Origin: Nymphaea colorata
Taxonomy: Eukaryota > Streptophyta > Magnoliopsida > Nymphaeales > Nymphaeaceae
Assembly (NCBI RefSeq): GCF_008831285.2
Contig: NC_045149.1
Span: 14,968,578-15,032,577, forward strand
Length of the DNA: 64,000 nt
Reading direction: 5' to 3'
The notes below the pieces were generated by a model. The model searched no databases, was not told the origin of the DNA, and saw only the letters and a program-made list of their open reading frames with translations. Position 1 is the stretch's first letter. Each line of letters opens with the position of its first letter. Shown one piece after another: positions 47,848 to 61,020 of the stretch. Position numbers and translations under genes: made by a program.

Positions 47848-50800
47848 GACCATCATTTTCCCACGCCCTCCAAGAAGAGATCAGAAGTACTTTTTAAAGA
47901 CTGTGTACATAATTAGACGGTAAGGTGTTTCTCTCTTGAGCGGCAAAAGGAAACAGTACAGCAGGTGATCTACGTTCATGGTCGTTCTGTATCAATTTTT
48001 TATTTTCTCTTTTCTGTATTCTCTTTCCCGTTTCTGGCCGTCTATCTCATCTCTTTTCGACCATCAGCTGTTTGTAATCTCAGAGAGTTGTCGGTCGTGC
48101 AAACACGAAGTAGTCTTTGATTTCTTGTGCACGTTATTTTTACGTTCTTTGGCTTTCCTTTTCGTTCTTCTGGTTCGGTCTATCTGTTCAGGAACTGAAA
48201 AAAGAGTTGTTAAAAAAAAAATTCTTATTTACTTATAAAAACAAAAGAAGAAAAAGAAGATAATGCCAATTTGATGTCCTTAAACCAAGTTTCAACTGCC
48301 CAGCAAAATGTACATGAAGCAGATGGTAGTTGGACCAGAATGTGACGGAACTTCTTCAAAAAGTCGGATCTAAAAAAAAAAATCATACGATTAAGAAATC
48401 ATATCAGATTCAGATTTAAGAAATGACTTACAATCATATCGAGATTAAGATTCAGTTATAGATAAGCCTTCCATTTGATTTAAATTCAGACTCAATTTTA
48501 AATAAATATCTATCCATTTTTTAAATAAAATAATTGTCCTTATCTTCATCCTTGGCTTTGACAATACCAGCAAGAAGAAATACATTTTTGAAACTAAATA
48601 ATTTTCCCAAGTGCGTGCTATGAGCCACGATTTTGAAGTCACGAACGAATGTGTGAATCGCCATAAAACAACATTGATGGGCTTGGTATGTCGATTGTAA
48701 GTTTACGTGTTTGTTTGAAACACGGAAAAGTTTTCACCCGTCTCTTTTGGGAGCATTTGATCTCCTTTCAATCAAAACAGGGTAAAAGGTTTACTCTTAA
48801 ATGCTCTGCCATAATTCTCCTTAAAATGAGGAGAAGACTTTTCCTACCAAGAAAAAATTTAAAATGGAGACGATCTTCACTATCCAGATTCAAGTTATCC
48901 GGGAGAAAGTCACCCCATTTCCCCTGCAATCAACACCAGAATTTGGGAAAATAAAAGAATAAGAATACCCAAAAGAAGTTGATATTGTTAACGATAAATG
49001 CGCGGATATTAGATAGCTATCTATTGTTTATTTAGTTAACGGAAATTTGTCCACAAGTGAAGTGATTTTTTTTTTTTTAAGTTTAATACCAAAACCATAG
49101 TCTACATGAAATTTTGTTTTCAGATAAGTTTAATTTTTGTTTCCTTTGTCGCCTTTTTTTTCTCAACCTTGTCGCATAAAATATCAATTTTCATTTTTGC
49201 ATGGATCCGTCACTTGCATTGCTTTGTATCGAAAATAAATTATTGTTTTGCTAAATAACTACTATTAATTTATCCTTTAATAGCGCTCATATCCGCTTGT
49301 ACGGGCCTCGAATCGGTCGATATTTTGAGAGAGTCGCTTTGGTCCCCGTATCGGCACCTGCGTTCACAATTTTGTAATAACGATAATGCTACTAATAAGA
49401 ATAAAAATAAATGATGACCGAAGTGGGTCCCGCTAGCGGGAATTGCGGGCCTCACGAGGAGTTGAGCGGGACGGTCTCTTGCTCCTGGCGCCGACCTCGG
49501 CGAAGCATGAAAGAGCGACCGCGTCTCGTTCTCTCATTTTCTTGGTTGGTCAGAAGTGCGCCCCCCTCCAGATTATTCCTTTTTCTTTTGGGAAAACGAA
49601 ATCACGTTCCTCTTCACTCCCCCCTCCTTAAATTCAAACCATGATGGTTAAATCTGGATTCAGGGCGCCATTGCCAAAGCGAGAGAGACAGAGAGAGCAG
49701 CAGCAGAAAAGGGTTCTGGCGATTGTGATGATGACGGAGAAGCGGATATGGTCGACTACAAATGATGGTGGTGGAGGTGATGATCGAATTGGAAGTCGAT
49801 CCCTTCTCTTTTTCGACTTCGTTGTTTGCATGGCGTTGGTTCCAGTCGCTGGTCCGTCTTCCCCGCAGACCCCCACACCTTTGGCTCTGGATGAAGATAA
49901 TCGCGACTGTTTAGACGAATCCGCTCGTTTCTTTTACACAGTCCCCACTTTCCTTCATGTATTCCCTTTCGTCCTTGCCTTGCATTGTTAAAGAAAAGAA
50001 GATTCGTCCTTCGAACCGCCAATATTTCTGGAGAAGCGTAAGTTTCGCCTCCCCTGTTTTGGCTATGTTAATTTCTTGAGAGTTCAAGAACGATTGCAAA
50101 ACGGACGTCGGCCCACCTTACCTCTGTTTAATGTATTTATGTCTTTTTTGTTGCTTTGCATCGGAAATTCCGGCGGCGAATAACTTGATTGGCCAAATGA
50201 CAGGATATCCCCATTTCAAGATTGCTTCGTCGGTGGCGATCGGTGGCCACCCGGAATCTTTGTGGAATGCCGATGGCAGCAACACCAATGTTAGTCGCTG
50301 CTTGTTGCATTGGGACGAGGTGTGATCGAGCTGATCGGTGCGAATTTTAAAGCATGTTTCCCGAAACTCTGATTTGGCTGTTCGTCTGACGACTCTGACC
50401 TGCTGTCGTATCATGACCGAGAGTAGTGAAAGTACAGACCTGATTCTTGCAGATTTCCGCATCATTAATCGAATTCATGCTGCTGTCCTATTACTTCTCA
50501 AATGCAAAATTCTGGTTTACGGCGTATACATTAAGAGCGAGTCAACTCTGCGAGCAATCAATTGTTTCGAACCACCAGTTTCACTGGATTATTAAGGTTC
50601 CTACGAAGTTATCTGGATTTACTTTTCTGAAATCAAGTTGTCCAGATAGTGATGTTCACGTCAGTTGGAGGTATGTACTCTTCTGTCCTCTTTTGCTGCT
50701 TGCTGTTGGTACCCTAAATCAGCTTTCCTCATACAATTGAGGCCTCTGAATCTTGCCACCTACTCGACGTCAGTAGGAAGCACCGTTCGAAGGACAGACA

Positions 50801-52888
50801 TGACAAATTTTCACTATCCTATATGATCACATTGTGAATAAGCTGTTTTTCACAATGTGAAACCGTCGTAGCGGTCAATTTTAATTAGAACAATGGTAAT
50901 CCTTGATTTTCTTACCCTTCCGTATTTTCAGGAAAGAAAATTGGGTTTACTTCTCAAATAATTCTTGTTAACTTCAAGCTTCTCATTCCCTGTGTACTTC
51001 AAACCCCTGCTTTTCTGCTTCTCTCCTCCGCATGGCTTCTCAATATTGCGTCCTTCTGTGACAGCCATGCCTTGTAGGAAGATTAGAAAAATTGATGAAA
51101 TCTTGAGAATCTTGGAATGTTGTGATTTCATTGATACTGTCGATTTTTACATTTTTTGCTTTGCCTTGTATTTTTCTACGCATTTGAATCATCTGATTTT
51201 TTCTTCTAGAAGAAACATAAATAATGGCTCAAAACGCAATTACTATAGTGGCTCAAACGGTCTTCAGTTTGGCACGAATTAGGGCTTGTCTAATTTGTAT
51301 TCCATGCTACTTGATTTCAATGAAATGCTCATGGGATTTTATAATGATTATTATCACAGGGAGTGCACTTCAGCAAATAGCAATGACCCTTCACAGGACA
51401 GATTGGAACTTTGAAGTGGAGAAGCGGGGTGGGCTACCCCCAATCTACAGGAAGGAGTACTTGCCCCGAAAACAATACAGGTTACTGCCATATTGATAAT
51501 GAGGATCACTTTTGTATTGCTAGTTTGACAAAGAAAGCCATTGGAACTGTATGACTTTTTACGTGGTACAGCAACGGTGATAGTAATGTGTAATTTTTGT
51601 GTATAGATTATAGAGATAATATTTTGGTTATGACCACGTAGCAGTTCAAACCTAATCTGGTACAATGAGTGCAGGGAACTTGGACTCCAGATGACGGTAC
51701 TTATTGTCATTGTTTGGCCGTAGATCGTCTTTTTGTAGTGTCAAGTAAAACAAAATTTAAAACGTAAAGGTTTATTGAATGATTGGGCATTGGCTGTTCA
51801 ACCCACTGCTATTGAAATTCCATGCATCTATGTGGATTTGACATGACAAGTTTGCCTGATGTGGTAAAGATCAATGGTAAATTTCATAATTCATCAAACT
51901 AAAGATCCTAGGTATGTACATGTAAGATCCTTATCTTACTTATTTGCATTAAGAAAATGTCAGATTGAAGGCCTAGTGGGTAGGGGCGGATCATAAATCT
52001 ACAGTTCTCAAAACCTAAAGATCTCAAATTTGGGACTATCAACCTTCTCTTTTAAGTTATTACCATGCCCTTGCTTTAAATCTTCACCGATCCAAATATG
52101 AAGAGGGTGACCAAAATCTGGATCGTCGAACAACTTGAACGTTGGGACAGTGTAGCCAATGGCGTGACGTCTATGACAAAAGAAAAGTCAGATTTTCCAA
52201 ACAAAAATTACTTGCACGCAACCCCTTTCCAGTTTCTTAAATGTTCTTTGCTTTGCACTATTCTGAAGTTAGTAATCCCTTCAACTAAAATATTTTGCTT
52301 AGCAATTCGTAGATTTAAATATCTTGGGAATTGACTTCGCTCCAAGTATTGCCTAGAGATCTAGTTGAAGGTTAGCGTTGACTGACAAATACATATGACA
52401 AGCACAAGAAAAACCAGCAGACAAGTCTGAACACGAAAGCTGATCCAAAGGCCTAGGCTCGTGCGCTGGTGATATTTGACTTGAGTGCCTACCTCGGGCA
52501 TCGTCTAGTTAAAAAAGAACAGCAGTTGACTGTAAAATAATAGGAATATTCTCTTTGTTTTCACAATTTCTTACTTGAACACTTCAGATTCAAGCTTTAG
52601 TTGTCAGTTATTATTAATAAAGCATCAAGGCCTATTAACAATTCGGAAAACGTGAACAACCTTGTGACAGTTGGCTGAAAACGTTGGTTTCTGATTGAAT
52701 GTTTCCAAAAACTTTGCTCCCCTGCATTTCTTTGTAGCGATTAATGGCGGTCTGTACTGTCAGAGTGATGTTCTTAGTTGTTTCTCAGAGCGAGATGGGG
52801 AGGGGATGTGTGGCTGAAGCTGGTCCACGCTTTTAAGAGTTGGTTGAAATTTGGCACCTGTTTGTGGCAGTGTCCACATGAGACAGAG

Positions 52889-52965
<77 letters not shown>

Positions 52966-54600
52966 GGTTGGTGTCCGTTAATACTGCAGAAGCAGCAGTA
53001 AAGAAGACCAATTGTTGGTGAGTCAACTGCTCCTTGGCTTGTTTCGTACGTTTGAGGTGAAGCTAATGATGACTGCGACTCACCATAATTGACATTTCTG
53101 TTGTTTATCTGGCTAGGATGAGCGTCGACCGTCTTTGGGTTCTTGCCGTCTGTTTGGGGATGAAGATGGCAATGTGAACGAGCCGTTCATTGACACGGTG
53201 TCACCTTCTATTCACTTGCGAATCGTTCATCTTTCTTTACGGCGACTTTTCTGCGAGATTGTGGACTATACGGTTTTTGAAGCATGAATAAATTTTGCGG
53301 TAGCTTAATTTACTTCTTAGTTCGGGGTTTCGGTTCCGCGATTGAGTTGCGATGAACTGACGAAAGTGGTAGATGTCGTCTTCCCCTTGGCTTATTCTCC
53401 CTTTCTATTTTTTGCTTTTGCATTTGTTATGGTCTTCGTGCATGCTTAGTTTCTAGTAATTGGGATTCGTTCTCGATGTTGCCCATAATTAGCCTTTCCA
53501 GGTGATACGAGCTGTGCTCTTCTTCTTCTTCTCCTTCTACTACTCTCTGTTTGTTTTACTTTCCGTGGAGGTTTGCTTTTTCTAATTTCTTCGGCGTGAA
53601 TTAATCGGCTTTGTTAAAGATATAGTGGGTCTCTGTTTCCGGTTGACAACTTGGAGGCTTGCTTCTTTTATAAAGCATCAAATGATCATTCGTGGAACTG
53701 TGTACAGGTTCTGAAAAAACAGTTTTATGCTTTCTAGGGGTTATTCTGAAAGTTTGTAAAAGGAAAGTGGTAGAACTGTTCTTCTTGCTTATTATGTATG
53801 TGCGTGTTTTCCTGCTCTTGATAATGCTTTGAGTTTGTCTTATCTTCTGGATTTTTTTGGGCATGAGTTTCTTTCTTGTAGTTTTCATCTTTGGAACACC
53901 AGGTTTTTTCACAAATAATTCAAGTTCACTTTATGGTGTTGGACCCTGGCTTTATGATTTTCTGCCAGGAGCTCAAGAATCTTGGTGAAGCGGCACCCAT
54001 ATTATTCCTGATTTCCTGTTTTTCCTTTCAGTCTATGCATTTGCTTCCACAGTTAAATTTTAGGGGCTTTTCTCCTTGTTGAATTTGTTAATTTCCCATG
54101 TGGTGTTATATTCAAGTCATACTGTCTTTGTTCGTCAGAAGCAGATTTTCTAATGGCTGTTCTATGATTGAATTTGTTTGAACTTTGCCCTTTTATAAAG
54201 AAAGGTTTTTAATACCATGAACCTTTTCCTTTAAGAAAATACTGTTTTCTAGCTTTACACGAATTTATGAAGTTTCTCTTATTGGTTTAGTATGTTCTAC
54301 TAATTTCGTTTTTATTCTTTGTAAATATTCAATACTCGTTAAATTTGATTCTGAGAAGCATTTGGTGGAAGTTTTTATCCAAGCTGCTGCTAAATGTTCT
54401 ACCTTTATTTTCTTTAAAAATCAGGATCATAGTGATCCACATGCCACTAAACTCTTTTTGTGCTTCTAAATTTTCTAAGTATTTCGGTGTTGTTCTTAAT
54501 CATGTAGGGACATAAGGTGGCCTTGATTTTTATATGCCGTTTGTTTTGTAGTTCTGACTGTCACTCTGAGGTATTCTTCCTTTGGCGTTGAGGGTTGGGA
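47848..54600. other. Spacer between the tandem U-box kinase genes
   Basis: About 6.7 kb without a recognised gene. A more GC-rich island at 49400-50330 holds overlapping frames on both strands (for example a 116-residue frame from ATG 49641 and one ending SRCLLHWDEV near 50325), which could be a non-coding RNA or an orphan gene. A long AG microsatellite lies at 52893-52962. Positions 53000-54600 are T-rich, as expected for the leader and a leader intron of the second kinase gene. Confidence 0.45.
52893..52962. repeat. AG microsatellite
   Basis: About 35 GA dinucleotides with one AAAG interruption, the longest AG run in the window. Confidence 0.95.
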
Positions 54601-56565
54601 ATGGAAACCCACGAGAATAAAGATGAGGTTATACCTGCACCGTCTATTTCACCGTCAACTGTCACAGTTGCCATCAGCGGAAGCAAGAACAGCAAACATG
54701 CACTCACGTGGGCTTTGGAAAAGTTCATCCCCGAGGGAAGAATCTCTTTTAGACTATTGCATGTTCATCCAAAAATCACAATGATCCCAACGCCAAGTAA
54801 GTAGTTTATGTCCAAAACTATTTTCTCGTATTCCCTAAAATATTGTTTTCTCTTTCTACTATATCTTACTTTGTGGTTATTCTGATATCAGGTCACCTAA
54901 TGCTTCAATAATCAAGTTTTGAATTGTTTGCCATATGTATAGTCATTTAGGGGCATCGAATTTAATTGGACATGATAAAAATTTAAATTCATTGATCAAT
55001 GATGCTAATCCTCAGATCATAAATTTTTTTCTGGTAGACCATGGCATCTTGCTTAATTGGTGGATATGGCACCAGAGGATGTGATTTTTTTTTTTTTTGC
55101 ATCTATCATGTACTAAATGGTTTCTTTTCATACAGTGGGCAATTCACTTCCAATTTCCAAAGTCCGGGAAGATATAGTTGCTGCTTATAGGAAAGAAATA
55201 GAGTGGCAGACAAACACAAAACTTCTTCCTTTCAAGCAAATGTGTGCTAAAAGACAGGTACAATTTTCTTGTTTCTTATGCACTTTTTGATATGTTTACA
55301 ACCGTTACTTTCAATGGTTGATGCACGTAAGGCAAGCTGGTAGAGGATCCACCTGGGAGGTTTAGAATGCAGGAGAATAGACACATTAAACGACCAGTTC
55401 GAGGTTTCTCATCATCTAAAATAAATAAATAAGTGGAGGGTCTACTCTGCAGCAGCACTTGACATTTTTTGATGTAGTTCATGTTTCACCTTCAGATCTT
55501 TCTGCCTCTTTGACATGGGCCCCAGTTGTTTAAGGATCAATGGGAGCTTGTTCGTGAATTGACCAAGTCAGCTTCGACCATAGTGACAGACTTGGGTTCA
55601 CTTGGGCAACATGAGAATTGGATACTTGATCCAGATGGTTGCCTTACCAGCTTGCTCATCATTTGCATTTTTCTTCCTTTAGTACCATTAAGGCTCCCTT
55701 TTTTGTTTGTCAAGACTGATTGTGTTCTGTGAAAGATGATTTTGCTATTACGTTCTGTCCATAATTGTGATCTGTATCTCGAAACCCGCTTGAGGTTGGC
55801 CTATGTTTTCCTAACATAAAAGCCAAAAACAATGATTTTATGTACAGGTGGAAGTAGAGATTCTTCTGATTGAATCTGATGATATAGCGAATGCAATATC
55901 AGAGGATATTGCTAAAACTGAAGTCACTAAGCTTGTTATAGGTTCATCATCCAGGAGCATAATTTCAAGGTAATATTCTAATAAATATGTTTGTACATTT
56001 ACTGTCCATCAATAACCCCGCCACATAAGGAATTCTTGTTGGGTTACGTCTCAGTCCTGTGAAAATTATCATGTAATTTCTGTATTATACTCATTCTCAT
56101 TTTGATTGAAAAAATTATTTCATTTTAATCCTATGTTCAAATAATGGTTTTTCTATATAGTTGGTTTATGAAATTATGATGTTTGACAAGACATCCAGAA
56201 GGTGCACAGTAATTGCTACTCTAGTTGGTTTTTATTATGCTTAGCATGGGCTTTAGGATGATGGGCACCCATAGCCTTTTTGCTTTAGGTTAAGAGATAA
56301 AAGAACATCTTGTTGGAGTTGCACCACCTTTTATTTCTCTCAGTGTACGTCATAGTGTACGTCATTGATCGTTCTCTCCTATGGTTATCATTTTGGAAAC
56401 TTATGCTCTACAAAGAGTTGCACTAGAGTAGCGGAGTTGATGCTTATTTTTTAATCAATGCTGTCCTATATGATATAGCCATATAGCTACTTTGCTTACA
56501 TTTGATTGTGTTTTGCATTCCAAAGCTATACTAATTCCACATTTTGTTTTTGGTTTAGGGAGGCA

Positions 56566-56629
<64 letters not shown>

Positions 56630-59600
56630 TAATCAAACATCACTTTTGTTGTTTGCATACTAACTAGTAACTTTTACCTTGTTCCTTATCATTTTCACTG
56701 TGAAATTCTCGAAAATCCTGCTTTGTGGCAATAGAGATGACACTTGCACAACTACTTCTACTACCTGACCGCTTATTTTCTTACTATGGCAGAATGACAT
56801 TGTGCATCCATTTTCTCTTTGATTGTTTGTTGTCAATCAGTATTTGGATGTAGTTCTTTATATTTGTTTATTATGCATTTGACTAAAGAAAAGCTGTATT
56901 ATTTGGAGATTCAGACACCGTGGTCTATCCAGAAGAATCTCTAGCAGTGTTCCGAACATTTGCACTGTATATGTCATTTCAAAAGGAAAATTATCATCCA
57001 TCCAATCGGCCAGCTCAGTGGAGAATGGTGTAAGGAGCTCTGGTACGACCTCCTTTAACAGTGTCTCATCTTTAGGTTCCACCACACAAACAGGTAACAG
57101 AGTTTCCTTGCAACAGGTGGCAGCATTTTTTTGTTTGCTTGACTATTTAATGGGTTCAAGTTCCATGTTACCTTGAATTTTCCTGCTACTGACCCAATGG
57201 AATAACTACGGTATTTGCTAAGACAATATCAGTCAACCAAGTTCCCGCTTTGCTTTTATGGCCTTCAACTTGGTCCTAGTTGAGTTTACATCAGATCATG
57301 GTCACAAAATCTTAATGACTTGCTTACAAACACGCCCATTTGCATGGGCCTTTAGATCCCATGTGTTTCCAGTGTCTGACCTGTAGTGCCCTAACCAGAT
57401 CCCAGTCTGCTATTGGATTCAGATTCATGTATCATTGTATCCATAATATCCAAGATTGTCGGTTTATGGTTTCCAATTTTTTTTGAAAGTATCACATAGA
57501 TGGACTCAACCGCAGTTGGAACTTCAGTTTTTCTGGATAGTTGAAGGAAATGTCAAGCCATACTAAGTGCATGACTCTTGCCTTAGTAATAATACCATGT
57601 ACTTCACTACTTACACTGTTGTTTGTTATTGCTAACACTATAATGGCAGAATGGACTGGTATGAGCCCGTCAGATGAAGATAGTCAGATGCCTTCTCCGT
57701 CTATGTTAGATCAGCATTGTCAGGCTCTGTCAAATATGAATCGGGTTATTCTTAACAGTGCAGTTGATATCAACCATTCTAGGAATTCGTCTCTTCCTAA
57801 CATTGAGGATATTATCTCTCTCAGTTCTGGGTATATGGAAACACGTAATACTGCCATTTCAGCAAGTATTGGGAGCTTCCAAAGTGAGACCCTGTCCTGG
57901 ATCTCAGACCAGGCAACTACATCAGACATTCAGACAGAAAAATTCTCTGCCTCACAAGTAAGACATAATGTCGCCCATATCTATCATGGTATTGTCTCTT
58001 GTTACATAAATGATAATAAGTTTGACTAGCGATCAATTCCAAGACTGCACATTAATTATTTGGTTTTAACTTTGCCTTGGTGTACTCACATGTTCTTTTC
58101 TTTCACAAATATGCAGTTGGATCTTGATCTTGAATTAGAGAAGCTGCGAATTGAGCTTAGGCATGCCCAGAAGATGTGCAGTATGGCTGAAGAGGAGACG
58201 GCTGATGTTTCTCAGAAGGTAACTAAGTCATCGGTGGTGCTTGTTATGTGATTTAAGTCAGAAGTCTTATGAAAAGTTAATGTGGAATCCATGCCAAAGT
58301 GAAGTCATATGGATTCATCAAGTTGCTACGCCTGACTTGACACAATTTGGCTGTGGGTGTGGCTCCAATGAGACCCAACTATTTGTCTGTTTTCTGTTGA
58401 ATAGCTGATATATGTATATATATAACACATTTGCTGCACCCTCATCTATACCTGCATGGCTGCACCCACACCTCCCACTTATGACATAGATGGCAAGTAA
58501 TGTGCAGCATATACAAATGTTTTCCTGCTCTAATCATTTCTTGAAGTAATTTTTGTGATATTAGGTGACCCAACTTAGCGCTCTCAAGATGAATGAAGCA
58601 AGCAAACTTGAAGAAATAAGCTGCAAGGAAGAAATGGCGAGAGAATCTGCAAAATGTGAGAGGGAGAAGCGTGAAGCTGCTGAAAAAGAAGCTGAATTTG
58701 TAAAAGAATGTGCGGAACGTGAACTCATGCAGCGGAGAGGTGCTGAAAGTAGGGCTTCACGAGATGTGAAAGAGAAAACCTATATAGAAAATACACTGGA
58801 GCGACTGGATCAGCGATACAAGAAGATTTCATGGGAAGAAATAGTGTCTGCGACCTCGTGCTTTTCTGATTCACTCCGAATTGGAGGTGGAGCATATGGC
58901 ACTGTCTACAAATGCAGGTTGCATCATACCACGGTAGCTGTTAAGGTCCTTCAGTTAAATGAAGAATACAAGACCAAGCAATTCCATCAAGAGGTATGGA
59001 ACTTTAAAAGCCATGGTGCAATATTTCATGGATACGGTGGCCCCATAGCATTTCTTGGTTATCAACTCAACCTTAGGTTAATGGTTGCTCGAGCCTAAGT
59101 AACCAACTTTTGACAATGGGAGGTTGGCCATCGGATTGTTGATCTCGAAACAAGCACAGATGGGCCCACCTGGTCTTCATCTTAGGATAAGTTTAACTTG
59201 CTATTAGGTATTTTACAACAGAAGGCAGATACAGTCAGAGAGAGTGAGAGAAAGAGGAGAGAGAGAGAGAAGGATGCTGGTTTTTGTTTAAAGTCATTAC
59301 TGTTATCTGGGTTGGTAATACCACTTAGCAAGGGCAACGATATTTAATAACACATTTTCAGTCTAAGGCTAGACCAACTTAACTCTAATTTGCACAAAAG
59401 AAGAGAGAGAACCAGATAAAGCTTGCCAAGTGCCAACAGAGCCCAACATCTAAATTTCACCTCCGTTCGCCTGACAACAATCAGGATTGTGAAGTGATTT
59501 TATATTTCTAATTAATAGGAGTCCTCAGCTGTGGCTTTTGGTGAATCAGCACTGTTCTTAATTAATCAACATAGTTTAAGGTCCAATTGTGGTACATCTG

Positions 59601-61020
59601 GTAGGTTTTCCACTACTTGGTTGCGACATGGTCTTTTTCCTTTTCAGCATATATGCAGTCGGTTCATTTCTCTTCCTCTTTGAAACTCATGCTATAAAAT
59701 CTGTGAGCTTAACACATAACAAACTTGGCTGTTATCACATGCCAAAATTGAGCAACTTACATCTTTGGAATTTGCTTTACGTATTACATTGTTTTCACAA
59801 ATATGATGGGCAGTTTTGGCTTCTGGATTTCAGCTTGAAGTGTTGAGCAAAATTCGCCATCCCCATCTGCTGTTGCTTCTTGGTGCATGCCCCGATCATG
59901 GTTGTTTGGTTTATGAGTTCATGGAAAACGGCAGCTTGGATGATCGGTTGTTCCGTCAAGGCAATTCTTCCTCAATCCCTTGGATTGATCGCTTCCGAAT
60001 AGCTTGGGAAATAGGCTCAGCTCTACATTTTCTGCACAACTCAAAGCCAAAGCCGATTGTTCATCGTGATCTGAAACCAGCAAACATATTGCTTGACCAC
60101 AACCTTGTGAGTAAAATTGGTGATGTTGGTCTAGCTACACTACTTCCCACAAATCTTGCTACTGGTACAGCCTACAAGAACACAGCACTTGCTGGCACAT
60201 TTTGTTACATCGACCCAGAGTACCAGAGGACTGGTTTAGTGTCGTCCAAATCAGATCTATATGCACTTGGTGTGGTAATCCTGCAATTACTGACTGCTAA
60301 ACCTCCAATGGGTCTTGCCTACTTGGTAGAAACAGCTCTCTTGGAGAATAGGTTTGAAGACTTGTTGGATGTCACAGCTGGTGAATGGCCTCTTGAAGAA
60401 ACACAGGAACTGGCAGCTTTGGGTTTGAGCTGTGCAGAGTTAAGGCGCTCGGATAGGCCAGATTTGGGGAATGCGGTTCTTCCAATGCTCGAGAGATTGA
60501 AAGGGTTTGCAGAAACGGCACGGGTTTCAATGCCCAAAACACAAAATTTACCCCCAAGCCACTTCGTTTGCCCGATACTTCAGGTCATTGGCATTCATTT
60601 TCCCTCGTTTTTTTCCCCTCGTTTTTTTTTCCCTCCCTGCGTGTCTAGTGATCTTGGTCTTCGCGAGCTCTCAATTTCCTGGTTATCCACTGATAAACAG
60701 AGCTAGGTATTTCTTCAGGGATGAGCGAACGATCATTCCACGATTCATGAACATTTTATATTCCATGATGATCGATTTATTGTTTTAGATTCATTTGGAG
60801 TAGTTGATTGTTGCAGGATGTGATGCAGAACCCTTGCGTGGCGGCTGATGGTTACACATATGAACGAAGAGCAATAGAAAAGTGGCTAAGCATGAACGAC
60901 AAATCACCACTGACAAATTTACCGTTACCCAACAAGTTCCTTATCCCTAATTATTCTCTGCTTGGAGCCATTAGAGAGTGGAGATCCAAAACGTCCGGGA
61001 TGCTCAACAAAAGAAGTTAG
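54601..61020 (+). CDS. U-box/kinase protein (PUB51/52-type), second tandem copy
   Basis: Intact paralogue of the gene at 41505-47847, with the same nine-exon structure and identical phases: 54601-54796, 55136-55257, 55848-55969, 56915-57093, 57650-57957, 58117-58218, 58565-58993, 59834-60583, 60817-61020; 803 residues. A USP-like N-terminus (VTVAISGSKNSKHALTWALE) is followed by a variable Ser-rich region, a coiled coil (about 310-430, KCEREKREAAEKEAEFVKEC), a kinase (GGGAYGTVYK, VAVK Lys about 470, HRDLKPAN Asp about 565, DVG at 583, GTFCYIDPEYQRTGLVSSKS) and a U-box (DVMQNPCVAADGYTYERRAI, from about 737). The glycine loop starts GGG rather than the paralogue's GEG. Such proteins are thought to couple kinase signalling to ubiquitination; partners are unknown here. 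Exons 3 and 7 have exactly the same length in both copies. Confidence 0.93.
56564..56624. repeat. CATA / TA microsatellite in intron 3 of the second U-box kinase gene
   Basis: About eight CATA units followed by about 15 TA units. Confidence 0.9.

Noticed and set aside
55526-55732. 68-residue frame in intron 2 of the second U-box kinase gene
   Set aside because: The paralogue has no counterpart and exons 2 and 3 join cleanly without it.
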